Positions 36,838 through 48,654 of a DNA stretch of 64,000 bases are shown here, in pieces (the first letter of the stretch is position 1; every line of letters begins with the position of its first letter). This DNA comes from Undaria pinnatifida. Its lineage: Eukaryota > Sar > Phaeophyceae > Laminariales > Alariaceae. A program made the position numbers and the translations under genes. The notes under the pieces are model-generated. The model did no database searches. It had not been told where the DNA came from and saw only the letters and a list, made by a program, of their open reading frames with translations. The stretch covers positions 7,882,058 through 7,946,057 of the forward strand of contig JABAKD010000026.1 in the NCBI GenBank assembly GCA_012845835.1, written 5' to 3'.

Positions 36838-37159
36838 CTGCGGAAAAAAGATGCATTTGCATGCAGGTATTAACAGTAGTAGCGGGTACCGACCTTCTGA
36901 TAAGAAACCGAGGTGTTGGTTATAGGGTAGATTTCGTATTTGATACAGGTGTGTCCAACACTAACTTTAGTACAACAGCTCAGTAATTTCTTACTTCTCC
37001 GCCATTTTAGGCCAAAATTCTTGTGGGGGGGTCGGATGCGTACCATTGCCGTGCAGAGGAGCTGCTCTACACGCCGGTCTCAGTTAAACCTTTTTCACGT
37101 TTGCACGGTATAGGAGGCGCACATGAGTACAATTGAACCTGTGACGTACCTGGTGCACT

Positions 37160-38359
37160 CGCATGTATACAACACGTGGTCTCTCCGGTATCTCATTTCC
37201 CCGCAAGAACATGCACGAAATATTTGCATTGTTGTTCGAAGCGTGGATTACGCACCGCATCCCCTGGTTGGTTGCACAATACCGCGGCTGCAGCTATTAT
37301 AGGGGCTTGTAAACAGAGTACCTGCAGCGCCTGACAACGCCGCCGCCCAAAATGAAACAGACCAGACCACAAATGAAACAACAGGCCACTCAGCGTCAAA
37401 CACGTCACGAGTCACGAGTTTGTTAGGAAACATTCTAATCAGGGGGAAACGCGCGTAGTCAATGGTGTATCTACTGCTGTAGGTAGATCACAGGGCCGAC
37501 TGCTGTTCCTCAACCTCACTACCTGCTAGCTGTACAAACCTACCCGGTGTCAGCCATGGCGAATTAGGGCAAATATTGCTGTTTGTCAAAGGGGTGGAGC
37601 TGCTGCCTCTTGACTCCTGAGGTCTTTGCTCAGCACTCAGCACTCGGCTGGTAGCACAACAGCAGTCTGCAGTCTAGCTACTGCAGTCGTAGTGTCGGGT
37701 GTAAGCGGGGGCTGTGTGCTACGCTTTGTATGCAACATACATGTAACAGAATAGCCGTTGCGTCATGACGGTGGGTCGGGTAGGACGTCATGTCTGCGAA
37801 ACGGTATATACTCCGGAGTACTAAACATGTCATTCGGTGTTTTCCATCCATCACTAGACGTAGAGATGCAAGTCATTGCTTGTTCGTGCGCAATGTCTAG
37901 GTAAATTGCGGGCAAGAGCATCGCGAAAGCAGCAGCGGTTTGGAGTGCCGCAATCACAGCAGCACCAGCGATGATTTACCCACCCCCGTCTTGTTTCGAA
38001 ATCGGGTTACTACTCTGCATCTGTGCCCTTACTATTAATAATAGCGACCAGTAACCTTTGGGCACGTCGCGGATATCTCACCTCGACGATTGCTACGTCG
38101 AAACAAGGATAGCAGCACCAGGCCGGGCGTAGATTGCTCATGGCAAATTCAGAAGCACTTCACGTTGCCACTCTCTCCCATCTCCTACGAGGCAACGCAC
38201 ATTCCATCCCGTCGAGTGCATACTCTGTACCCAACCCGGGCGTGTGCACAGACTCGACACGGTAAACAGCTCGATAGGAAATGGAAGCAACAATGCCGTT
38301 TTCAAAGGAAATGACAATCATTCCGGTTCGTAGAACCAAAGTCTGCTATGGGCGCTCAC
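37160..38359. other. Interval between candidate exons, unassigned
   Basis: A minus-strand open stretch at 37957-37763 has a hydrophobic run (AGAAVIAALQTAAAFAMLLP), but I see no good acceptor in front of it. No repeats from elsewhere in the window occur here. Confidence 0.35.
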
Positions 38360-38548
38360 ATTTTTAACCTGCTCTAGCACCCGCGTTGGAGTCGCGAGTA
38401 ATGGAGAACAGGATATTTTCCTCTTCTTGATAACAGGGGTGTCGGATGCGGCTCCAGCGAAAATCTTCTCGGCAGGCATCGTACAGCATGCAGAGCGACA
38501 GAGGCAGGCGAGAGACAAGGTGGTTGCGGCCGCTTGGTTCTCTCCCAT
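38360..38548 (-). CDS. Candidate first exon, possibly of the ankyrin gene
   Basis: An ATG at 38548 opens 63 codons (MGENQAAATTLSLACLCRSA, CTMPAEKIFAGAASDTPVI, KKRKISCSPLLATPTRVLEQ) up to an AAT|GTGAGC donor in phase 0, the phase of the ankyrin exons downstream. A KKRK basic cluster could be a nuclear signal. No homology is recognised, so linkage to the ankyrin exons is only suggested by strand, phase and position. Confidence 0.3.
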
Positions 38549-38642
38549 TTTCTGGAAAATAATAATAAAAAAGCTTCCCAGGACATACCACTCCCTGAAA
38601 TCGATATTTTTATTTTTTTTGCACCTTGCTTACACCTGGTGG

Positions 38643-39722
38643 TAGGGCCTTACCCAATAAGCTTTTTTTTTTCTGAATATAAGCTTTTTGTTTTTAGCAG
38701 GCATAGGCTTTAAAACTGGAAATAAGCTCGCGATTTATGCCAGTTTTGCACGGATAAGCTCGACTTATGCTCGCTCGGTGTTGCATCTCTAGCTTGATTT
38801 TTGTTCGATAAAAGCGTGTTTGCTCGTCTAACACTCGTTGGGCATCCCTGCTTGTCGTCGATATGCTCGTGAAATGTGGGTTCTTACGCTATTTGTTTTT
38901 TTTTCTACAAGCCACATGGCAGGTGCAGGTGTGTCAGTGCTGAAAAAGTAAAATATAGACTATACGATCGTATAGTCTATATATATAGTCTATGCTCCTA
39001 TATACTTCGAAAGTGTATACTGGTATGTTTACGTATATCATACTACTACTGATTGATGTTGTCGTGTGTTATTGTGTTGTGTCCATATACAGCACAGTGC
39101 GCACAGCAGTGCCTTGCTGTCTTTTCCATACCACCGCCCACTATGAACTGCCCTCCATGTCAATTGGAAAACTTGCTTGAACTCTCTACTCGAAACTCGA
39201 CAACTAAAACAGAGCTAGCGAGCTAGCCAAACACAGCCAGCCGAATACACACAGTACCCCCGCACCCCGCCCCCTGTTGTACTTGAGAAGAGCGGTTGCC
39301 ATCACTGCAAGATCGGAAGATCGGAAGATCGGCCGCGTCCCTTGCGCTCTCCGCTTTTTTTGTGCTCGCGTGGGCGCGTGGGCGCGCGCGCGTGTGTGTG
39401 CGTGTTTAAGTGTTCTTATGTGTAGAACCGTCCAATATCGCGATAAACAGAGCTGACAATGGGTGTAATTAAGCCTCGTGAATTGCATTATTGCCGTGCG
39501 GCCACCCATTTGGCGTCTCCACCGTGCTGCCAGACAACCATTCGAACATATACACCTGAAATGGAGGCGGGCATAACCACCTTTTATGCTCGATTTCCCT
39601 TGTTATGCTCCCACATAAGCTATTTGGCATGGTGGCTATGCTCGGTCGGGCATAAGCTTTTCCATAAGCTCAAAAAGCCAATATAAGCTACAAGATATGC
39701 TAGCTTATTGGGTAAGGCCCTA
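38643..39722. mobile_element. Non-autonomous hAT-type DNA transposon (1080 bp)
   Basis: Termini TAGGGCCTTACCCAATAAGC at 38643 and the exact inverse ending GGCCCTA at 39722 give terminal inverted repeats of about 21 bp. They are flanked by a perfect 8-bp target-site duplication, CCTGGTGG, at 38635-38642 and 39723-39730. Both ends carry repeated ATAAGCT or AGCTTAT motifs for 120-200 bp. A long palindrome around TATAGACTATACGATCGTAT lies at about 38955-38995. No transposase is present. Confidence 0.92.
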
Positions 39723-40164
39723 CCTGGTGGTCCAGGTCTGAGACAGCAGTTTCAAGCTTAGTCTATAGACTTCAGACTATAAGCTTTGATTTTCGTTTTT
39801 CCCATTTTTTCGTGCGATCCCCGCGATCCCCCGCACAGCGCACTGCGCACGCACCACGCGAAGAGATATCGCTCCACGATCGATTTTGCACGTGGAGTAT
39901 GACAACACCGCCGAATGAAAAAAATACAAACCACGGGGGTGTGTGCTCTCCTTCGCGTTATAAACTTACATTTCCACACCCATCCATTCAAATATATGTA
40001 TGTATGTGTACATTTTCTCATTCACAGCACAGCTGCAGCCAGTCAGTTAGTGCCCGTGCCGATAATGCCTCCTACCTCCTAGAAGAGCATGAGGGAGACG
40101 AGCTCTCTCTGTGGTCACAAAAACCACGAGACAGAGATGCACTTTTCAAATACAGCAAGCAAGG

Positions 40165-41600
40165 TGATTCAAATATATTATAAAAATTAAAATACACTTC
40201 ATCCAGCTGTGAGATCGAATATTTTGTCGAAACTCATCTTTGCAAGCTGTGTGTGATACTCCGATCGCGCGTATTACGGGTTGTGTGTCCTCATTAAGGA
40301 TATAGGTCGGCGACTCCCCTTGCAACTACAGTGTAGCTATCAGGGTCAACAGGGTGATGTTAGGCAGTCTGTGCGCGGAAACTCTAAAACCCGTTTCTGA
40401 GGGGGACAAAATCTGACAGCTGTGGAAGGAAGTGCATCAGTTTATTAAGTGAATCTTGTAAGTCGAATATCCGGTGAGGGGAGGGCGGAGTTTTTCAGGA
40501 CGTGGGGGCCTGATTTTGATCAAAAGGGGGGCGGGAGGGGGGGAGGGGGGGGGGAGGGGACGGGTGGGGCAGGTCAATTTGTGCGTGGAAACTATAAATC
40601 CTTCTTGTGGGGGAGGGGGGGGGAATGTGGCGGGGGGGGCGGGGGGCGGGGGGGGGGGGGGACTTTAGGTCGCATAGATGTAGGGGTTTGCTATACGCGT
40701 GGTGCTAGGTCTAGGCGATGGTGCGGGTGGTGGGGGAGGAGGAGGCGTTGGGGGCGGGGGTGGGTGGGAATTGCAGCAGCGGCACGGACGGCTCCAAAAA
40801 GATAACGAGGCGATATCCAGGGCGTGGAAGTGTTTATTACTCTGGCGGATTTCGACATTATTATTAGGTGGGGCGTTTAAGCAAGAGAAAGCGAGGAAAA
40901 AAAGGGGAAAAAAAAGGGCGGGGGGGCGGGGGGGGGGGGGGGGGGCGGTTCAAGAGGTTTAGGTCACATAAGATATTAAAATACTCTCCAGCTATGAGAT
41001 CAAGGATTTGGTCGACACTGATGTTCGCAACATTGTGTGTGATCCTCCGATCGCGCGTATTTTTCATATACGATATGTAGGGGCTTGCTATACGCGCGGT
41101 GCTGGGTCTAGGCGATCGTGCGGGGTGTGGGGAAGGAGGGGGTGTGGGAGGGGGGATGAATGAAAGCTACGCCATGGATGGCTAGACAGATAATGACGTG
41201 ATATCAATTGCTTAGAAGTGTTTATTACTCTGGCCGATTTCGATCGTAAGTGGGGCGTTTGAACGAACTGGGCGAGGAACAAGGGGGGGGGGGGGGGGGG
41301 GGGAGTGCGGAGATGAGTTGGAGCTACGGCATGGATGGCTAGACGGATAATGAGATGATATCAGCTGGCTGGTAGTGTTTACTACTCTGGCAGATTTTGA
41401 TTTCAGGTGGGGCGTTTGAACAAGAGGGATCGGGGGGCGGGGGCGGGGGGGCGAGCATTTCAATATGTGCGCGGGAATTATAAACCATTGAAGGGGACGA
41501 ATCTGACGGTTGCAGCAAGAAGACACCTCTTTATATCACCCGCCTGGTAATGTTTATTTTTCTAGAAGGTTTGGTGTTACATGGGGTATGCAACCCAGTT
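40165..41600 (+). repeat. R1 plus G-rich family R2 with tandem subunits
   Basis: R1 (40165-40385) is followed by R2: GGGGGACAAAATCTGACAGC, GAGGGGAGGGCGGAGTTTTT, GGACGTGGGGGCCTG, G-runs, and GTAGGGGTTTGCTATACGCG near 40680. From 40780 a subunit with TGGATGGCTAGAC, AGTGTTTA-TACTCTGGC-GATTT and GTGGGGCGTTTGAA is present four times (about 40782, 41166, 41333, 41512), separated by poly-G runs of up to 21 (41283-41303). A truncated R1 lies at 40960-41060. No coding sequence. Confidence 0.85.
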
Positions 41601-41734
41601 CTTAGGTGTAGTAAGCAACGTGTTAGAAGCTTCATAATTTGTTATCGTACATGGATCGAAAGTTAAATATTTCAATCGATAGGTACAATCATGTAGATAC
41701 CATTATTTTCTGACATCGCTAATTATAAGAAAGA

Positions 41735-42355
41735 GATACATATTGCCAGATACAACAGGCGAGGTGATGTGGTTATGCAATGTCACCGCCATTGAGAACG
41801 AAAGGGAGAGATGCGAATCGTTATTGTTTTGAAAGGAACGCTTAGTGTACACGCGCTCAATTACGTTACTTCATTAGTCATGCTTCGCTTGGCAAAGAAG
41901 GTTGGGAGGCGATCATGCAGACGGTATGTACGGAATACCTTACGCAATAAGCTGGTAGTAGTGCGGTTTACCGCAATTTTAGCATATCTGTCTGCATCTC
42001 CTTTTCACATTATTATTGCCTCACATATACGATTTTACGCCTATGATTTTAGCCGTGCCGATGTGGGGCTCTGAGGTCGCCAAATCCAAGACAGAGATAC
42101 ATCTTACAAATACACCAAGCGAGGTGACGTGGGCATGCGATGTCACCACTATTGAACGGGAGGGTGACTTTACTTTGTTAGGCACATGCTACTTCGTTTG
42201 GTAGAGGTTGCCAGGCGATCATGCAAACGGCCGGAGGCACGAAATTCCCTGCGTAATAGGTTGGTCGTGTGGTCTACCGCAGTGTTAACATAACTGTCAG
42301 TACTTCTTTTTCACATTGTTATTATCTAGTGTACGATTATACGCCCTGTTTTCTC
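41735..42355 (+). repeat. Tandem duplication, ~345-bp unit, two diverged copies
   Basis: The copies start near 41735 and 42080. Shared landmarks: GAGATACAT, GCGAGGTGA-GTGG, GCGATGTCACC, ATGCTTCGCTTGGCA / ATGCTACTTCGTTTGG, GGCGATCATGCA-ACGG, CGCAATA-G-TGGT, CTTTTTCACATT-TTATT and CGATT-TACGCC. The two have drifted considerably. Confidence 0.75.
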
Positions 42356-42941
42356 CCCACTGTCGTCGAAGATGTTGTGGTCCTGTAGATGTCGCGTCCA
42401 TGTCTGGTGCTCTTGTTAGTGGTGCTCATGAAAACATGCCCTAGCGTGTAGTAGATGATCGTTGAGTGGTGTTCCTTTCCTTTGCATCAAACCAGGGAGT
42501 ATACGTCGCATATCAACGCAACCGATTTCTTAAAAACGACAAATAAAATTCCGCACACACCTGATACAGAGGAGACGTGGCCCGAAGGTTGTTCAGTATA
42601 CCGACGGTCAGGAACAGGTTATCGAGCAGCGCACTTCATTTTTACTACCGCTCCTCACTCCACCTAAAACACTACGGGCATGCGTTGAACCCAGTTCGCT
42701 GCTGCCCAAAACCAATTGCAAAGGAGGTGATGTGGTGGGCGAATGCCATAATGATGGGCGCTGCTACGATTACCTCGTCTCTTGTTCTGTTTTTTCTTGC
42801 GTTCTTGATGAACCTGTTATTTGGCAACGAACAGTTTTGACGTATTTTAGGTGTGTGCAAAGACTACATGTAGACTATGCGATGTTTCTGAGTCGCACGA
42901 CCTCAATTTGGAATCCAGGGTACATTTGTTCTATCTTTTGA

Positions 42942-43670
42942 TTGGGTTTCGTATGTAGACGTGTACGTGGTTTTAGTGTGTGGGCATTCTTGGTTGACGT
43001 TCTAGACTACGTTATCGTGGTGTTTCAGAGTGGTGTCTTCGAATACATATTATTTTGTGTCCGCGTGGTTGTTTTAGTTGATGTTCTAGGCTTCGTTATC
43101 GTGTTGTTTCAGAGTGGTGTTTTCGAATACATATTATTTTGTGTCCGCGTGGTTGTTTTAGTTGATGTTCTAGGCATCGTTATCTCGTGTTGTTTCAGAG
43201 TGGTGTTTTTGAACACGTATTATTTTGTGTTTGCGTGGTTGTTGCTATACGTGCATGTTTTGGGTGATGTTCTAGACTTCGGTATCGTGTTGTTTCAGAA
43301 TGGTGTTCTCAACTATATATTATTTGTGTCCGCGTGGATGTTGTTACACGGCTATTTTCGGGTTGATGTTCTAAGCTTCGTTATCGCGTTGTTTCAGAGT
43401 GGTGTTTTAGAACACGTATTTGTGTTCGCGTGGTGGTTGCTATACGTGTATGTTTTGGGTAATGTTCTAGACTTCGTTATCGTGTTGTTTCAGAGTGGTG
43501 GTTTCAAATACATATTATTTTGCAGTGGTTGTGGGGGGGGGCTGTTGTGCATATCCGCAAAACCTATTGATATGATACGCCGAGAAAACTGCTTCGGGGG
43601 GCTAAAAACGAAGTTGCGAGGGACGTTTGGTAATTTCAACGTTCCTCCTCGCGGCTTTTGTCAGGTATAG
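42942..43670 (+). repeat. Minisatellite (six units, 84-100 bp) inside an open reading frame
   Basis: Units begin with TTTCAGAGTGGTG at about 43023, 43107, 43193, 43293, 43392 and 43488. They contain CATATTATTTTGTGT-CGCG, GGTTGTT and GATGTTCTAG-CTTCGTTAT. The frame stays open for 242 codons and gives a repeating hydrophobic sequence (VLDFVIVLFQSGVFEYILF). There is no ATG at the start, unit lengths vary by non-multiples of three in part, and the composition is T-rich, so I take it as a minisatellite that happens to be open. Confidence 0.75.
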
Positions 43671-44749
43671 TTAAAGGCATATTTATCCCTGGAGATAAAC
43701 ATGCAACAACCAACCTTGACAACTATGGGTTGTAGTGGTATCATAATACACTTATTATACCGTCACTGTTCATAGTTTGACTATGGGTGTACTCATTATT
43801 TGGCTACACTGTGTGGGTTGAATAGAAAACTTCGCGAGGCTAGGGTTGAAGCGTTGAAATAAAAGTTTACAAGAAGGTTTTGTATATGTGATTAGCCTGC
43901 TTATTGAATACTTTGGTGTGGACGAAGTAGTGGGAGGTTTAAGGCGACAGATATTGCAGTGTTATATGATAACTTTAATGTGTTTGAACCTGTGGCATGT
44001 AGTGGGACGGAAAAAAGGAGTTTAAACCTGTGGCATAGTTATGTTTAATCGGCTAGGAAGGCAGGGAGGGTTGCGGGGGGGTAAATCCAGTGCTTTGTCT
44101 CTTGTTTATCTACTTTGTCCGAATTTCGTACCAATTGGACGGCTACATTAGCCTTTCGTAGCAGTGAAAAGTTTGATGACAAATTTTTGACCTAAGGTGG
44201 GGGAGGGGGGGGTTAAATTAGTTTGTGGTGAGGGTATACAAGGTCGCAGCATTATACTGTACTTCTTGTGTGTGGAAGCATATGGCATATTTCTGTTTAT
44301 TGGGTAGGGAGAGGGAAAAGAGAAAGGGGGAGGAGGGGACCAAGGGGGAAAGGGGGACAAAGGGGGTCAAAAGGGCAGGGGAAGGGGCTGGGGGGAGCGG
44401 GGGGGGGGGGGGGGGTTGGAAGCGGGTTTCCCCCCGCCCCCCTTTGGGTCACTTGCCTTTATCGTTTTTTATCTAGTAGTTTCGAAACGTCTCACAATTT
44501 ATTGACTCTTTCAGCCTTTGTAGCATTTCAATTTGTATAATATATTAAACCACTCTTCATACGTCACGATAGTATATCCGTAAGGGACTCGAACAAATTT
44601 CAAGGGGGGCATAATAAAGCATACCCGGGTGGGTCGAAATCTCCTCAGAGCCGACGTGTTCAGACAAGCCTACTTGCGTAAGTTGCCGTCAACCACCCAA
44701 ATTTCTCGGGTCACTCAGGCTACCACGTGGGGCCGTCTCTGAGGGCTTG
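43671..44749. other. Unassigned interval with purine-rich tract
   Basis: No gene is recognised. A strongly purine-rich G/A stretch lies at 44300-44415, ending in poly-G. The sequence before it is AT-rich without distinctive structure. Confidence 0.5.
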
Positions 44750-45330
44750 ATATATTATAAAAAATTATTACAATAAAAATGAAAATACACCCCTGCTCTG
44801 AGATCGAGGATTATGACGAAACTCATCTTTGCAAGCTGTGTGTGATACTCCGATCGCGCGTATTACGGGTTGTGTGTCCTCATTAAGGAGATAAGTCGGC
44901 GACTCCCCTTGCAACTACAGTGTAGCTATCCGGGTCAACAGGGTGATGTTAGTCAGTCTGTGCACGGAAAGTATAAAACCCGTTTTGGAGGGGGACAAAA
45001 TCTGACAGCTGTGGAAGGACATGCATCAGTTTATCAAGTGAATCCTGTAAGTCGGATAACCGGTGAGGGGAGGGCGGAGTTTTTCAGGACGTGGGGGCCT
45101 GGGTTTGATCAAGAGGGGGGGGTGGGGCAACTCAATTTGTGCGTGGAAACTATAAATCCTATCCTGTAAGTCGTACAACCAGTGAGGAGAGGGCGGAGCG
45201 TTCGAGGGGGTGGGGGTGGGGGTTGGGGGGGGAAGGGAGGGGGGGGGGGGGGGGGGAGCAGAAAGGGTTTTCAACCAACATCTTTAGGTCGCATAGATGT
45301 AGGGGTTTGCTATACGCGTGGTGCTACATA
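44750..45330 (+). repeat. R1 plus R2, second composite copy
   Basis: Same order as 40165-40715: R1 (GCAAGCTGTGTGTGATACTC, CGATCGCGCGTATTACGGGT), then GGACAAAATCTGACAGCTGT, GGGAGGGCGGAGTTTTTCAG, GTGCGTGGAAACTATAAATC, poly-G (45239-45256), then the TCGCATAGATGTAGGGGTTT segment. This shows R1 and R2 are parts of one longer dispersed unit of roughly 550 bp. Confidence 0.85.
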
Positions 45331-45364
45331 TACATATATATAAAATCGTTCTTTGGTATCAGGG

Positions 45365-45545
45365 ATTTGGTCAGGATTTTTTTTTGTCTCGGCCGAAGTA
45401 TGCGATTCGCGGAACTGGAATTCTCGGTCGAATATAGCTTCGTTCGAGTGCCGCCTTCGGGGGGCGGCTCCAACGCCCCTCGCCCTGCCGTGTCCGTTCC
45501 GCGGATCGATGTGAACGCGGACGGATGCCGAGCGAGATAAGCAAT
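45365..45545 (+). repeat. Family R3 copy 1
   Basis: Shares with 48905-49095 TTTGTCTCGGCC, GTATGCGATTC, GGAACTGGAATTCTCGGTC, a CTTCGGGGGGCGGCTCCAAC block and GTGAACGCGGA. The GC-rich centre contains a CGCC/GGCG hairpin. R3 may be a short interspersed element, but no A or B box is visible. Similarity continues with a degenerate AAATTGGCATC segment downstream. Confidence 0.8.
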
Positions 45546-46253
45546 AAGTTGCAAAAATACCGCATGTCGAGGAGGAATTTCGGAGATTTTGGTTGAATCT
45601 TAATGTCTGCAATGCCTGGATGATTTATAAAATTGGCATCATTTCCAAACTGTACTTGATAATGTTTGGAATTTTGCGGTGGCATGTGCAACTTATTATT
45701 GTTTGGTCACAGATGTGCACCAGGCGTTTAATTGCACGCGCCTGGATGATTTACAAAATTGGCATCATTTCCAAACGGTACTTGATAATATTTCCGCAAA
45801 TACAACTTATTATTGTTTGGTCACAGATTGTGCACCACTTTGTGCTGTCTAAAACTGAATATGGAGTTTTCTCCACACTCGTGTCATCAAGGGCCCAAGA
45901 CTCGAGACGAGACGAAGCAAGGTTATTTGCCCCGTCCCGTCCGAGACCCAGAGCAGCGTAGGGCACCAGCTACCAGGGGTGTGAGACGAGGCATGCACGG
46001 CATGGGCTAGAAAACGTTGCCTGCAACAACTGCCCGCCACAGTATAAACGCGCGGAAGCCGCCATGGGTCATGATTTGAGTTTTGCTTTACGTGGTTACT
46101 GCTGTTGGGGTAGCTTGGGGATAGACACAATCTAAAAGCGATCGATGCCGAGGAACGAACGCAGGCAAGGGGGTTGACACAACAAAGGAATAACTGAGCT
46201 GTGCTCCAGCTGGCTACTGCTGTGGAGTGCCCTCATCAACTGAAACCAAGCAA
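45546..46253. other. Short duplication and unassigned sequence
   Basis: TGGATGATTTA-AAAATTGG and CATCATTTCCAAAC with TTATTATTGTTTGGTCACAG occur twice (about 45616-45713 and 45742-45827), a ~125-bp tandem pair. Nothing recognisable follows to 46253. Confidence 0.6.
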
Positions 46254-47361
46254 CAGACACACATCTTGCCCGGGCTCGAGAGCAGGGGCGTCGGTCCGTC
46301 AAAGGGCTAATCCAGCCGTCGCGGTCATTCGTTATTCATGGTGCCGCGCTGTAGGCTTCATACGTGCAGCGGTTGGTTGCGTGTGTGCTGTTGGGCCGTC
46401 ATGTGCTGTGTGCGTGCTGGCCATGTGGCTGCAGGTGTGGCTGCAAGACGACACATGATACGTCCAGAAGAACGCGTGCTATACCAGTTAGATCGCTCTA
46501 ATAATTCGCCTTTTATATTATTTTTGCGTTTGGTGCTGTTGGAGTGTTCACCATTTTGAGCGTGCTTGGTCTGCAGATACAGATAGGCTCGAAACCGTTC
46601 CTTTGCGCGACGTTACGCAAAAACATTCTGCAGGAGGAGTTACTGCATGAAGAATGTGTATAACTTCGTCGGGTGAATACGCACATGAAAAAATTACATC
46701 TGCTACAGTCTGATAAGATATTAGTACAACAACGACGGACAATCTACAAAAAGAAGTAAAGAAATAACGCGTGAGCGATGGCGTGCTTTTCGTAGACGAA
46801 TGTGCATACTGCGACATCTGCGAAAGGTTCCCTACGGCCGGTAACGAAAGCGGGAATACAACTTTTTAGGAAGCAAAATTAGACGGACACCCTTCACAAA
46901 CAAATACAAAATCCCTAGACAACGTACATGACGCAAATGACCAGCCGAATTGCGACCGCGCAAATAATTGCGATCCTAGAGTTAGTAGGGTTTGACCCAA
47001 TAGGCCAAGACAGACACACATCTTACCCGGGCTCGAGAGCAGGGGCGCCGGTCTGTCAAAGGGCTAGTCCAGCCGTCGCGGTCGTTCGTTATTCGTGGTG
47101 CCGCGCTGTAGGCTTCATACGTTCAGCGGTTGGTTGCGTGTGTGCTGTTAGGCTGTCATGTATGTGCTGTGTGCGTGCTGGCCATGTGGCTGCAGGTGTG
47201 GCTGCAAGACGACACATGATACGTCCAGAAGAACGCGTGCTATACCAGTACGAGTAGTAGATCGCTCTAATAATTCGCCTTTTTATATTATTGCGTTTGG
47301 TGCTGTTGGAGTGTTCATCATTTTGAGCGTGCTTGGTCTGCAGATACAGATAGGCTCAAAA
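46254..47361 (+). repeat. Direct duplication, ~345-bp copies 758 bp apart
   Basis: Copies 46254-46594 and 47012-47361 both run from ACACACATCTT-CCCGGGCT through GGTTGGTTGCGTGTGTGCTG, GGCCATGTGGCTGCAGGTGT and AAGACGACACATGATACGTC to TCTGCAGATACAGATAGGCT. They are very similar, differing by few substitutions and small indels. The intervening 417 bp are unique. No conserved protein is encoded. Confidence 0.9.
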
Positions 47362-47840
47362 CTGGTCTGTCATACGGATTAAGTTGTTTTGGGGCCTACT
47401 TTCCACAGAGTCTGGGGCTATTAGTGATAGTGGTACGATTTCATACCGGTCTAGGATTATTTTTCTATATCCCCTTTAGGGCTCTTCTCTAAGTGAGTTC
47501 TACGTACATTGTGCAAGTAAGCCCGGAGGACCCATCGTGTATCTCACGCCGAGTCGGAGAGCTGTTTTGTGACTATGGTACGATCAAATACTGATCTGTC
47601 ATACGGATTAAGTTGTTTTCGGGCCTACCTTCCACAGAGTCTGGGTACCTATTAGTGATAATGGTACGATTTCATACCCCGGCCTAGGAATATTGCGTTT
47701 GTCTTGTGTGAGCCTTGATTATCCCCCTTTTCCCGTTTAGCTTGCCATTTCTCTGGTGTAAGTTCTCTGCGTTGAAAGTACAAATTGGATCGAGGGCATT
47801 CTATATCCCCTTTATTGGATCGAGGGCATTATATATCCCC
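47362..47840 (+). repeat. Tandem ~230-bp repeat and short repeats
   Basis: CTGTCATACGGATTAAGTTG with CCACAGAGTCTGGG, ATTAGTGATA and TGGTACGATTTCATACC occurs at about 47366-47455 and 47596-47690. A shorter 32-bp pair, TTGGATCGAGGGCATT and ATATCCCCTTTA, is at 47783 and 47815. Confidence 0.8.
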
Positions 47841-48654
47841 TTTACTTCAGCGCCCCTCTCTAAGTCTACATATTTCGTTTTTAATTTTTGTAAATTGTCA
47901 CCAGTGTAAGTGCCGCGTACATTGAAGTAGCTAATTGAGGGCATGCAGTGTCGTCTTAAGTTCTTTTCTGTGAGTGAACTCTTCGTATACTTTGAAAACA
48001 AACATGGAAAGTTCTTCGTGTACTGTGGGAGTAAACACCGAGGGGTTTTCCAAGGCACAATCAACGGCGCCTTCCTTTTTTCCTTCCGTAAATTAAACAA
48101 TTTCAACCATTCCGTCCGATACCTTTTTTATTGATGCCATGTCCTCTTTCCTTTCGCCTCTAAGCCTCGAAGCGAAGCAGGTTATCAAATTCTCCTTTCG
48201 GCATTTCTGGCCTACTCTTACTTGTCGGCGGTGTTAATAACAGTGTTTCGCCTATGCTTGCTTCCTTCGTTTATATGTTTTCCTTCCATCAAAATATTTT
48301 CATTTATTTTTTATCCTCCGGCGGGTGGGGAAACATAAAGCTTGAGCTCACCACTTTGTAACCTTTAGAACCTCATGTTCGTATTAAACCCTTGGCATTA
48401 CTTCAAGCTTCAATTTCTTTACAACTACAACGTATTTCGTCGAGTGCTACTACCCTTCCTCACCCAAAGAATGGGCGCCATGGAATGTCAAATTATGATA
48501 TTTAGAACCTCATATTTGAATTAAACTCTCGGCATACTTTAAACTTCCAATAATGTCGAATCGAACAGCTACAACTTTTTCCCCTTTTCCTCGTCCGAGT
48601 GCCGCCCTGCCCTACCCGAAGCATGGGCGCCGGCGATTGCCGGCGCCCATGCGA
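47841..48654. other. Unassigned interval
   Basis: AT-rich sequence with a diverged short duplication (TTAGAACCTCAT-TT and ATTAAAC near 48363 and 48501). A GCCGGCGATTGCCGGC palindrome lies at about 48630-48645. No gene is seen. Confidence 0.45.

Noticed and set aside
40449-40962. Gly- and Arg-rich open stretches
   Set aside because: Produced by poly-G tracts in family R2.
46254-47361. LTR retroelement
   Set aside because: Direct copies flank 417 bp with no coding domain, primer-binding site or target duplication that I could find.
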